From Tanytarsus gracilentus (lineage: Eukaryota; Arthropoda; Insecta; Diptera; Chironomidae): a stretch of DNA of 64,000 nt. The stretch spans positions 2,790,001 through 2,854,000 of the forward strand of contig JAXRKN010000042.1 in the NCBI GenBank assembly GCA_038502055.1, in the 5' to 3' direction. Shown here one piece after another: positions 49,907-61,224 of this stretch (positions within the stretch are counted from its first letter, which is position 1; each line of letters starts with the position of its first letter). Made by a program: the position numbers and the translations under genes. The notes under the pieces are model-generated. The model was not told the DNA's origin. It saw nothing but the letters and a program-made list of their open reading frames with translations, and searched no databases.

Positions 49907-51654
49907 TAGAAATCACAATATGGTGATCGGACTGTAATCAATTTCTATTAGAATAAATTCTAAACAGTTATGGATGAAAGATTTCCAATAAAGTGTGACT
50001 AAATTGAAAATATTCAAATTTATTATAGAGGGAACAACTGCGATTGAGTCATTTTAATTTTTTCTCGCAACGGCAATTACGATAACACATAAAAGAATAT
50101 TTAGATAAGCATTTGTAGGCACACAATTTATGCCGTTCCGTCAAGAGATTTTTTAAATATTTATTTAACTTAAAAAAATCATTATAATTTATATTTTTTG
50201 CAAAACGTTATTGTTGAAGAATTTGAAAGTGCTGTTTAAAATGGATACGAGATTTTAAAGATTATTTTGTGAGTATATTCAAGGTTGGTACAAGGTAAAG
50301 AAAATCGAGTTTCGATTTCAAATAAATATTTAATTAGTTTTAAATTTAACAAATTATTTAGGCAACAAAAATTTAGTACTTAATAATTATATTTCTAGTT
50401 TTTATCTTAAATTTTATTCAACAAAGCAAGAAAAATCAAATTGTGGACCTTAAAATTTAAAATATGCATTCAAATTATAAACCATAATTTATTTTTCAAA
50501 ACACATTTTTCTATTAAAAGAATAATTTAAAAAATTTAAAATTCAAATAAAAAATTAATAAAATTCCACACTCGTTAGCTTCCAAGTGTCGAGTGACCAA
50601 ATCTTGATAATTATTTTTTGAACTGTTTTTTAAACGGACTTTTAAGGTCATTAAATGTGGATTATAAGCCATTATTACCTCATATCTGGACTTTAATCTT
50701 CCTTTATTAGCAATTTTAATTTCTATAAATAAGTGCAAATTTATTTTTGTTTTCAACTCTTTACATTGTATGTGGAATTCCGTTTGTGCATTAATTGAAT
50801 TTATCTTGTTTGTAATTTTCTCGTACAAGATTTTTATCATTGAACAATATTGAATGGTTGGGAGAGAGTAAGAGATCACCAATGAATATTTTAAGGTCAA
50901 GTTGTTTGCTTATTCATGACATCGTGCATTGAATGACAAAAACAGCATTCCGATTATTTTCATGTCTTCTTGCAATAAATTTATTCAAACTAAGCAGCAG
51001 CAAAAAATTCTCTCTAAAACATGAAAAATCATTGGAAGATTTTTTTCTAATTAAGATACCAATAAAAGCAAAGATATGAAGTCATAAAATTGATTTGTTA
51101 ACCATTTTAAATTTTTTTACTTCTTTTAATGGCCGAGTCATTATAGCTGAATATTTTTTTTCGAAGCATGTGGAAAAAGGTAAACAGCTCAGCAGTTCTC
51201 AACTGAATTTAATCACAAGCACAAATTTAGTCATTTTTTATATATGAAAAACTCGAATTATCATATGCATATTTTACGGGAATCCACTCACTTTTAGCGT
51301 AATAAATTAAGATACAAAAGCACATAATTTTAAATTATTTTCTCATTCATGCTGACCCGGGAAAAGAGTGGATCGAAAAACATTCGAAAATGGTTAAAAA
51401 AATTTTTAACTTTATAAATTTTACAACGGTTAAAATTTAAAACAGTTGAGTCAGTTTATAACAAAAATTGCATTAAATTTTTTATAATTCTTAAAATCAA
51501 TTGAAAATAAAATAAAATTTATATAAATTACAAAATTAAATATTTAAAGCCATCAAATCTCAAATTCCGTCTCACTCTGCAGAGCTCTGATGCCCTGACT
51601 ATAAGGCGCTTTGGTTGGCTCACACTGAAGGCGGTTAACTTTGATGATTTTTTA
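49907..51654. other. intergenic DNA
   Basis: AT-rich sequence with no recognised gene. A 128-codon minus-strand ORF at 50514-50900 is the longest here. It has no recognisable domain, is very Lys/Asn/Ile-rich, and is within what chance could give in 64 kb. Confidence 0.5.
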
Positions 51655-52676
51655 GTGTAACCCACGAAGTGGTGTAACACTTATATGCGCCTATTTCCGT
51701 CCGTCCGTCCGTCTGTCTGTCTGTTCCATCGAGATCTCGGCTCCTGAGATAGCTAGAGACTTCTAGTTTTCGCCAAATGGTAGGTCTATGAATTTAGATT
51801 CGGCCATTTTAGGAATTATGAGGGTCATGACCACAGGTCGTGCCATGGACAGCCCTAAATGCCATTTTTCACACAAATTTCCTGTTATATGGCTTCATGT
51901 ATGTCGTTGAACTCGTATTTGTATCAGGAATCGAAAGGAATTGATGATATTTGAGGAATGTCTATCATGGCCATCCAAGAGTGCCACCAATGTCCATCAC
52001 GGCCGGCCAGGAGTGCCCCTAATGTCCATTTTTTAAAAGTATGGCTTCATGTACCTCGTTGAACTCGTAATTGCATCAGGAATTGATTACCATTGATGAT
52101 TTTTGAAGAATGACCGTCACGGCCGGCCAGGAGTGTCCAAGGAATGCCACTAATGTCCATTTTTTAAAAGTATGGCTTCATGTACCTCGTTGAACTCGGA
52201 ATTTGACCAGGAATCGATTGGCATGGATCTGAAAATGGAACACTGTGGAAAATGGAACACAGTGGAAAATGGAACATAGTGGAAAATGAAACAGTGGAAA
52301 ATGGAACATGGTGAAAATGAAACATAATGGAAAATGAAACACAGTGGGAAATGGAACATAGTGGGAAATGGAACATAGTGGGAAATGGAACATAATGGAA
52401 AATGAAACACAGTGGAAAATGGAACACAATCGAAAATGGAACATAGTGGAAAATGGAACACAGTGGAAAATGGAACACAGTGGAAAATGAAACACAGTGG
52501 AAAATGGAACACAATAGAAAATGGAACATAGTGAAAAATGGAACATGGTGGAAAATGAAACACAGTGGGAAATGTAACATAATTGAGAAATATTTTCCAT
52601 AAGGCTTCCCTTTTGGCTTCTCCAAGGCTTCGCCATGTTACATTTCCAATACTGATCTGTTACAAGTGGGTTACAC
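51655..52676. mobile_element. composite repeat element bounded by inverted GTGTAACCCAC
   Basis: GTGTAACCCAC (51655-51665) recurs inverted as GTGGGTTACAC (52666-52676). Inside, in order: a CCGT/CTGT tetranucleotide microsatellite (about 51698-51724); 2-3 diverged copies of a 130-150-bp unit containing GGCTTCATGTA and CACGGCCGGCCAGGAGTG (51891-52200); and a 17-bp minisatellite (52228-52580). It is GC-richer than its surroundings. No target-site duplication or transposase is visible, so its class, and even whether the inverted repeats are true termini, is uncertain. Confidence 0.5.
52228..52580 (+). repeat. 17-bp minisatellite, about 21 copies
   Basis: The consensus unit is approximately ACAGTGGAAAATGGAAC, with A/T-type variants (ATAGTGG, ATAATGG, GTGGGAAATGG) and two shortened units near 52290-52310. 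Because 17 is not a multiple of 3 and the minus-strand unit has no stop in any frame, all three minus frames are open here and give the same 17-residue Phe/His/Pro/Cys periodicity. These are repeat artefacts, not genes. Confidence 0.92.
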
Positions 52677-55600
52677 GGCAACACCCACGTGTGGGTTTTG
52701 AAACATTTTTTCTTTCTGTCTTTATTAAGTCAAGCGAACTCTTCCTCCTCTTCTTACAGCTGGCTAGTCGCTCCACTTGGAGGTAAGGAGCCGAGTCATA
52801 TATTAAAGGAGGAATCTCACACAGCACGAAACATCTTAATAATTAAAGCAGATAAAGACAATAAATTTTTGAGGCTAAAATCCATTACAATAAATTTCAT
52901 AAAATTTTTCTTAATTCAATTCGTGCCTTTTTTGTGTGCTCACATCGAAATATGGCGGATCGCTCTGTAGAATGTCATTATGAGAATTTATTGAATTAAA
53001 AAAAGTCGAATATCTAAATTTCTTTTACATGCACGCAAGAGAGAGAAAAGAGGGAAGGTTCTTAATTTAATTTATTTCTTTCGTGTAATTTATGCTCACG
53101 AATGGCTTTATCGTGCGGATATACGCGATGAAAAAAGAGAGAAATTAAAAAAGTGGGAATTAGTGAATTTAGGAGAATGTGGAGATTAAAATTTAATTTG
53201 GTAATTGATTTTTTTTTGTGGAGGTTTTAATATCAGAAAAAATGTTTAATTAAATTATAAAATTCAACTCAATTGTAATTAGAAACAAATTTAGGCATTC
53301 GAGCCTTCAATTATTAATTTTCAACTCAATACTTTCAAACACATTTTAATAATTTTCATCATGATTAAATTTTTACCACCCATAACCAACTAAACCTCAC
53401 ATGAATTACAATGAACGCAATAAAATGAATAGAAAATTCCCTCAACCACACGAAAATGTAATAATTTCGTATCTCGAAATTAACAGAAATGTTTCAGCAT
53501 GTCATATAACAATAATAATGTAATAGCCCAGTCGTGTAATAATAATCCAACACACATTGCTTGTAAATTTCCCACTATTTCTCATTATATGGACTGTTAA
53601 AATACTTCAATAAAGCAATTAACTGTGAACGTCAACTTAATTCCAAATTCAGTCATGAATTTATCGTAAATCAACTCACAAATTCATATTTCGAATAACA
53701 AAAGGCAATAGAACTGTGAGGGTTGAAAGACAAGATGGTTGTTTTGGACATGAGAAGAATTTCACTTTTGTTCAGCATAAAAATCATCCGAAAAATGTTA
53801 ATAAAAATAAAAAAATATTTTTGTTTGGAAATTTCCGTCAGGTCACTCACAAAGCAATTTTTAGAGGGAGGATACGAAAATATTTGCATCCATGACATTG
53901 CTTGTAGAAACACCCACAGCAAAAAAATAGAGAACACATAACATAATCGTTTATTTTTATGTTTATGGCACTTTTTATGTGTTATGTCTTTCGATATCGG
54001 TTTAGTTGCGCTTTTTTGCATGTTGATTTTTTCCTATCTACATGGCAATTTATATTTTTTCGAGACTCGATGTGAACGAGAGAAAATTAAATAGATTTTG
54101 AAGATAAAAGAGTTGAGGGAAAGTTTTTGAAATAAAAATGATTTTAAAAAAAATTTTGTTACATTTTACGCAAAATTAAATTTTTTTTTACAAAATAAGT
54201 TTTGATTTCTGAAAGTTCGAATCTAAAATTTTAAATAACACTTTGGCTCGTTTGAATCCAAAATTTTTATATTTTTTTAAAATATTAAAATTTTTCCAAA
54301 CCAAAATCTCTTAAATCGTTACACTCAATAAAATGAAGTCATTAAACAAATCACTTTTAGTAATAATAAAAATCTCTCAAGTTACAATTTAAACTCAATA
54401 AATTTAAGTAGGAGAAAATCAAATTCCGAAAAAATGTGAGACACAGTGAATTATGACTCCATAAAATTCATTGCATCACACGTCGTAAGGATTTTTACCG
54501 TCGCATCAACCCTCAACAGAGAAAAATCCTGACGAGTTCTAAGGACATCAAGTTGTCGCAAGAGAAAGAGAAAGTAAATAAGCAAGGAGAGAGGAAAAAG
54601 TCATAAAATTGTGTACCGTATCGAGGCAATAAAAGTAATTTGACAATTTTGCCTTGCTGCAATCGTTGAAGGTCGTCTGTAACTATTTGTTGTTATATTC
54701 ATTATACGATCATATCCATATCCATTTAAGTGAAGCATTTTTATGATCATCATCGTCACAATCATCCCGAGCTCGTCTATATTGCTCTACTGTCTAGTTA
54801 GACTTTTTTTTCGAGTGTGAGCAAGAGAGATAGAAGAGAAAAGTTATAAAAATGCTTCAAATTTACGATTATAAACAAATAATAAAAAGCCAAAATGTAT
54901 TCATTCGACAAAATCTTTATGGTTTATTTTTATTTTTGCTGCCGAGCGTGTAAGAGAGCGACGCACTAAAAAGTCAGAATTGTGTGTCTTGATGAGGATT
55001 GACAAGCGCTGATTAAAGAATTTAAATTACGAATTTGGTAAAATGTAAAAAAAATAGGTTCGAATAATTATAAAAAATATAAAACTATATTTTTTAATTC
55101 TTCATTTTTTTGCTTTAAATTTAAAAAAGTTTTCACCCCTTGAATTTCATTCATCTAGTTGAGTTCATTTTACTTTTCTCGAATGCTTTTTAGTGCCTAT
55201 TAAGCCCATCAAAGTTATAGTTATGGTTGTGATCAAAGTTAAGTGTTTGTATCTCGCTCACTCGCAATGTCATGGTGAAATTTGAGAGAGAGGGTGGAAT
55301 TTCCTCTATCCCGAATGTCAAACTGCACACAAAAAAATTATGTTTATGATCTTTCAAGATTACCCCTCAGCTGATCGAGACCGTGAAATTTTTATTTCTC
55401 GCATAAAAATCACTTCAAGAGTTGAGAATAAAATTTAATTCACAAACAAACCGCCACAAGTTCAATGACATAATTTTTTTTGTGTTACTGTTATTACTAA
55501 AACTGACGATTAAGAAAATGATGATGATTATTGCTTTTATGAGTTAATAAAAAGCAGCTAATAATATTTTTTATATTGCTGCTCACGATGCCGTCGCTTA

Positions 55601-57782
55601 TACCTTTTTTTGCGTGTGTAAAAATGTCTTTAAAAATTTTATTGTGTGACGGGAATTTTTTGGATATAATTAAAAGATTTACACTTGCACTTTTATAGTT
55701 AGAATTTCATTAAATTGAAATTAAAAATTTTTTAATATTTTAATTGCAAACCTTTGAATAATTACGTAATTAATAATTTAGAGTAAGATTAAAAATATAG
55801 TTTTGAGGTTCGAATTCTAAAATTAAAGAATTTTTTTTTCTCGCTGAGCAAATTTTTGCACAAATTATCTTTTATAAATTTTTTAATTTACTTTTCTCAC
55901 ATCTCAATAAATTAATTTATTTTATTTTTCCTCATCTCGAACTAACGACATTTTTTTTATTATTTAATGCCCGCCATGATCACACTGTGCTGCATTTCTT
56001 TCATAATGACTTTTTTTATTAATTGATTGATTTACATTCCCGCTTCGAATAAATTTAATTAAATGGAGCGTAACGTCGTCACGATGATGATGCCGACTGG
56101 CAGGCGAGTGTCATCTTTTGTTAACGACCATTTGCAATAACATCTCAGCGCTCACCCTTCGATGTGGAAAAAAATTCCTCACCCTCGCGAAATGGCGACA
56201 GAAGCAATTGATAAAAGCATTTTTGAGCATCGCGCTTAAGAAAAGATATTAAAAAAATTTACTTCATTTAATTTTAACGCCGCATTTGCCACGCTGCTCT
56301 TCTTTCTCCCTTAACTAAGCTCACATCGCAGTTATTTCCAGCAATTTTAATAAAAAAAATTTTGTTTAAATTGAAAATACTTGAAATCCCATCAGCTATA
56401 GACTCACTGAGTACACACAGCGTCTTTTCGAGCAAATTAAACCCAGTAAGGAAAATTTTGAAAATAAATTTAAAGTGGAACAATATGGAAAGTGGAATAT
56501 TAAAAATTTTATTTTATTAAATCAAGTTTCAATTTTTACTCAGTTCCAACCAAAATCTTTTAAAATTCCCCAATTTTTTCTCACTGGTCTTCCACCAACA
56601 AGAAGACAAACACAAAGAAGCAAAGCAGCAGTGAAGATATGCCATGTTCATGAAATTTATTTTTATTTCTCCCTATCGCATCCCTAAAAGTAAGATCTTC
56701 GCAGTGAGCGCGGCGAGGAGACGGAGAACGATGGCAACAGCAGGAGATAAGGAATAATAAGGAAAAAAATAATATTTTTATATGCGCTATCTAATGTTCC
56801 CTCCTCGTTTCAAAAGCAATTTCGAGCACAGCAACTTCACCCTCGTTTTTTTTGCGCTTCGAGAAACTTTTTTCTCCTCTCACAGCATCAAAATGTGCGC
56901 ATTGTGAGGGGTGCAAAAATAAAAGAGAAAAAGATAGGAAGAAGAAAGATTTTCCATTTGCAACACAGCAAGAAAAAGTTTTTCTTCTTGTTTGAGGAAG
57001 CGTGAGATGAGATTTGGATGAAGTTAGATAGGATTTAAAAAATATTCAAAAGTTAAATAAAATTTAATGAATTAAAAAAATTTAAAAAAATCAATCAAAA
57101 ATTCAAAAACTCTTTCAAACTGCACGCAAGTTCTAATATCAAATAATAATAAGAACAAGAAGCAAACTAATGCTTAAGGAAACATTTGAGTGCTTCCTTA
57201 TGCCGTTTTGCTTCTTCATCGTCAATTCCCTCGTACGCATTCGAGCGAAGTTATAATGTAACTATTTGAATTTCATAAGAATAGAGAAATACCCATTATA
57301 GAAATGTTTTATTATGTCAAGGCGGATATTTGATATCGCTCCATCTCGCTCACTTGCTACGAAGGGCAGAAGAAAAATTTAAATGCAAAGGAGGAAAAAA
57401 GCTTAATTCGAAATTTATTCAAAACGACAAGAGGACATGCGAGAAATTACGAGAGAGAATAAAAAAATAAAACGCGTGAGGATTCTATAGAAAAAATTGT
57501 TTTTTTAAAGATAAAGTCACTTTAATTCTTTATTCAAAACTTAAAAGTTTAGTTTAAAATATCATTTTGTACAAAAGTTTTAAAAACTTTAAAAAATTCT
57601 GAACTTAAAGTGAGAATATCAATTTTTTTTTAAAAATTTTTAGGCAAGGATTTTAGGTCTGTTCGAGACCAATAAAGTTTTTCAACCTGTTTCTGACCTC
57701 ATTAGTGTTTTGCCCGGCGTGAAATAAAGAATGCAAATTTTTTCAACAACAATGGATTTTAAGTTGGAAATAAGCTCCTAAA
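52677..57782. other. intergenic DNA right of the composite repeat
   Basis: About 5 kb of AT-rich sequence with no supported gene. A GC-richer, purine-rich patch lies at about 56590-56760. Short ORFs have no recognisable domain. It would contain the 3' end and poly(A) site of the endonuclease gene that stops at 57783; no clear signal was chosen. Confidence 0.5.
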
Positions 57783-59242
57783 CTAGGTGCGTCGTGAATC
57801 CAAAGAACAGGGTACTCTAATTTCAGTTTTCCTTACAAATTCTCTATTATAGAAACAGCAATGAACAATACCCCTTTCTTTGTTCCTGGCATTATTTCGG
57901 ACTTGTTCAGACAGCCAATCGAACTCGTTATCATTACAATTCATGTCGCAAAAATTATCTTCATAATATGCATCATCAAAGTCTATGGGATAGTCCCAAA
58001 ATATGTTTAGACCAATAAATGCATATGAGCGACCATTAATTCGAACAATTTTAAAAAAATATTCAGGGACTGGAACATAAGGTTCCTCATTCAAAGTTAA
58101 AATTATTGTTTGATGAGGATATTCCATTTCAGCGGTTCCTCTGGTGCCTGTATAAATTTGCGCTGTTCCATTAGCTGTCAATCCACGAATACTTCTTTCA
58201 ACGAACGACCAGTTAATGGTGTTCAGCAATTCAAATTGAGGGTTTGCATTTAGATAGTAAAAAGTTGCATATCGCTGCGACGTAAACGCAAAATCACCCT
58301 TTGGAGCTAAGTGACCTCTATCGATTGCATTGCCTTCAATGCTAAAAACGTTCCCATACTCATCTATCCAACGTTGGAAATAACGATTGGGCTCATACAT
58401 TAGATTTATATCAAGACTTGAAAGAAAAAATGTATTGTTAAATTAAATATTAACTTAGGCAGATTTTGAAGTCCTTACATAGGATGTCCTTTTACCAAAA
58501 AATTCCTTTCATCATTTGTTTGAGATGGAGCAAGAACTTCTTCTCCAATTTCATGATAAGTGTACGAGATCAGATCGCTTTTATCGTAGAAAATGTAAAT
58601 AAGCGGCAAAAAATTATTCTCGTCAAGCGGAAACCCAATTTGATATGTATTATTATCATTACTATTCAACGGTCGGACAGTGTCTGCAGGTCTCTGCAAA
58701 ATTAGTTAAGAGTTTGCTTACTAAACTAGAAAATGAGAAATCAACTAACGTCTGTGCATGCAAATTCAGTAAAGTTGTAAGTTCTTCCATCAACACGAAA
58801 TTCCATTCCTTTAATACAGGATGCAAAGATGTCTCCTTTTTTTATATTCCTAAATGTATTGGGACGATTAATTTGTCCAGGACACGATAAACGAACTATT
58901 TGATTCTCAGAAAAATACATGTTGCCATCTCGTTTCACGGGATAAAATTGATTAGGTCCGTTTGAAACTATTGGCCAAAAGGTATGCTTGCCAGCTGGAA
59001 TCACTCATTTCAAGACGAATCGGCACGACACAACCTAGAAGGATTACACAATTTTTTTAAATATCTCAAACAATAAAAGTATTACCATTTAGGTTCTCTC
59101 CAGTTGTTTTAGAAGTGAAAGATCTGCTAACGAATGCTTGACTTGGCCATAAAAAATCCGAGAGACTTATTGATAATGATTGCGTTCGAATAAATGTAAG
59201 TTGAAGCAAAAATATGAGAAGACTTATTAAAACCTGCTTCAT
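57783..59242 (-). CDS. secreted DNA/RNA non-specific endonuclease, paralogue 1 (possible frameshift)
   Basis: A nuclease of the NUC (Serratia/EndoG beta-beta-alpha-metal) superfamily that cleaves DNA and RNA; secreted members occur in insect gut and saliva. Exons on the minus strand are 59242-59086, 59034-58750, 58693-58479 and 58416-57783, with phase 1, 0 and 2 introns of 51-62 bp. The start MKQVLISLLIFLLQLTF is a signal peptide. The last exon has the DRGH motif (DRGHLAPKGDFAF), then the metal-ligand Asn in LLNTINW and a Glu eight residues later, so the catalytic set is intact. The first exon-2 acceptor leaves one extra base between the CVVPIRLEM and IPAGKHTFWP blocks. An alternative acceptor AG at 59005-59004 keeps the frame but drops CVVPIRLEM. 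Length is about 429 aa after allowing for the extra base. It may be a functional gene with unusual splicing, a young pseudogene, or a sequencing error. Confidence 0.8.
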
Positions 59243-59279
59243 AATTTTAAAAATTTTAGGTGATTACAAGTGAAAATTG

Positions 59280-59317
59280 AAACTGAATAAAATGTTCGCT
59301 ATCAGCTTGCTTTTATA
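59280..59317 (-). promoter_or_regulatory. TATA box and initiator of endonuclease paralogue 1
   Basis: On the minus strand TATAAAAG occupies 59317-59310 and an initiator TCAGTTT 59286-59280 (+1 at 59284). The T of TATA is 33 nt upstream, the canonical spacing. The leader would be 42 nt to the ATG at 59242. Confidence 0.65.
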
Positions 59318-59648
59318 CTAAATTTTTTTTAATTCAAGCACCGAGCAGCACTGTTTTATGAAAAAATATTTTTTTAACTTGTCAATGAGTTTTTGAATTT
59401 TCAAATAAGTTACAATAAGTTCAATAACCATCTTTGCTGATGATTACACAGTCATTAATCGTATTTAAAATTCAAAATTAGAAACAAACAACCTTTTAAG
59501 TTTGAACAGTATTGCAGGGGACAGCTTTGATTAACTCAAGTACAAAGTTCACATAAATAATTTCACCATATCACGAGAAGTTTTTGCTGAACTCTGTACA
59601 ATGTAGACGTTCAATTAGTTTTATGTTAGAAAAAATTTTGGTGTGTTG

Positions 59649-59660
59649 GTTTATTTATTC
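59649..59660 (-). terminator. poly(A) signal of endonuclease paralogue 2
   Basis: AATAAATAAA on the minus strand (59659-59650), about 70 nt after the stop codon, contains overlapping canonical AATAAA hexamers. Confidence 0.5.
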
Positions 59661-59725
59661 ACTCATACTGAAAAAATCAAATATTATAATACAAAAAAAT
59701 TTTCTTAGCAAATAATTGTTAAATT

Positions 59726-61160
59726 TTATCCAAAATTAACATATCTGATGCCATAATCCCAAAGTGCCTTTCTTCGCATTGAATTGTCATGCATGCAGCA
59801 CAAGACAACACCCTTGGTTGGATCAGTTAGAGGTGTGAAAACTTTACTTGGACATGCGTCACAAAATCCGTTAATTCTGGCTTGATTTTGAGCAAAATCT
59901 TTGTGTGTAGGGTAATTGAGCCCAATGAAGATGTATTGAGGACTCGAATTTATTTCGATGACTTTCCAAAAAATCCAAGGAACAGAAACTTTTTTACTAG
60001 GATCCAAATAAATCGAATGACTATATCCAGGTTCATCAGCAATCAACAATTGTCCAACAGTTCCTGTCACGACGTCAATTTTTCCATTTTCCGTTGCAAG
60101 TTTTCTCGCAGCTTTCTCAGCATAGAGCCAATTAATTGAATTAAGTCGGTGAAATTGTGGAATGCAGTTGAGATAGAAAAAAGTCGCTTTTTGCTGAGAG
60201 GCAAATGCAAAATCACCATTGGCAGCCAAATGACCCTTATCAAAGTCATCTTTCATCCATTTATCCGCTGTTTCTTGTCCCAACATACTTACGAGATGCT
60301 TTTTGACAGTGGGCTGATTGTAAATTGCCTTCAAACCAGCGCTAGAATAATCAAGTTGAATATCAATAATTTTAAAGCTTTTTTAAAAAAATTTTACATT
60401 GGATGCGCTCCTTGCAAAAAGTCGGGTCTTTTTAATTTTTGATGAGGTTCATTTATTTGAGTTTCCGATCCCATCGAGTGCTTAGTGAAAGACGATCCAG
60501 ATCCATCATAATTAATTTTTATAAGTGTGATGTACTTTTGTGGTGTCACTTGAAATCCAATGTTGTACAAACTGCTTCGACCACCAAGATTTTTTTCAAA
60601 ATTATTTTCACTTTGCGGAATCTGAAATTTTCATTCAAAATTTTTATTTTTTAGTTTTTATTTCAAATAAAAGTCACATGATTAATTCTTTTACTCACCG
60701 TCTCACATTTGAAAGTGTAAAAACTTTTTGCTGTTGTTTGACCATCAACTTTTATATTTTCTTTATCATCGCACACAAAAGTACCAGACCAAGTTGAATG
60801 TCCATTGATTTTTTGGGAGCCAGGACATGAAAGCATGAATTTTTCGCCACCAGTCATTTTAATTTCTCTTGTTGAACTAACAGCTTTAAAATTGTAGCTC
60901 CTGTCGAGAACCAAAGGCCATGATTCAAAAGTTGAGTCACCATTCATTTTTTTCTTGATATCAATCGTGCATGATTCTGGAATAAAAACAAATTAGGAAA
61001 TTTTCAAGTTTTTCAATTGAATTTATCGTAAAATAAGCTTCAACTCACTTGTAGCACGTGGTAACCTATTAAAAGATCCAGTGGAGTTATAATGATAACA
61101 GTCAACTTGAAAAATTGAGGCTAAAACTATCAAAATCGTTGCACATTTTACAGTTATCAT
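59726..61160 (-). CDS. secreted DNA/RNA non-specific endonuclease, paralogue 2
   Basis: NUC-superfamily nuclease. Exons on the minus strand are 61160-61049, 60976-60699, 60621-60398 and 60341-59726, 1230 nt or 409 aa, with continuous frame and GT/AG borders. Intron phases 1, 0 and 2 match those of paralogue 1. The N-terminus (MITVKCATILIVLASIF) is a signal peptide. An N-terminal Cys-rich region (SCTIDIKKKM, LSCPGSQ, FVCDD, FKCET) precedes the catalytic domain. The core motif is DKGH (residues 239-242, DKGHLAANGDFAF), with Lys in place of the usual Arg. The metal-ligand Asn lies in HRLNSINW and the partner Glu eight residues on. Extracellular nucleic-acid digestion is the likely role (family knowledge); the tissue is not deducible. 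Confidence 0.93.
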
Positions 61161-61216
61161 GTTGACTAATGAGAGTTTCAATTGAGATTGAATTAACGTT
61201 TTGAGACGACTGAAGC

Positions 61217-61224
61217 TATTTATA
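61217..61224 (-). promoter_or_regulatory. TATA box of endonuclease paralogue 2
   Basis: TATAAATA on the minus strand, 64 nt upstream of the ATG at 61160. An initiator-like TTCAATC lies about 35 nt downstream. This is the same TATA-type architecture as in the neighbouring paralogue, unlike the TATA-less abd-A promoter. Confidence 0.55.

Noticed and set aside
49669..49941. Minus-strand ORF rich in Gly, Pro and Trp
   Set aside because: It is produced by the 10-bp GGCCC array within the MITE.
50514..50900. 128-codon minus-strand ORF
   Set aside because: Lys/Asn/Ile-rich with no domain or signal; at this base composition one such ORF in 64 kb is not surprising.
52150..52684. Three long overlapping minus-strand ORFs rich in Phe, His, Pro and Cys
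   Set aside because: They are the 17-bp minisatellite read in three frames; identical periodic peptides in every frame rule out selection for protein.
53671..54021. 116-codon minus-strand ORF with hydrophobic stretches
   Set aside because: No recognisable domain, overlapping ORF on the other strand, AT-driven composition; probably chance.
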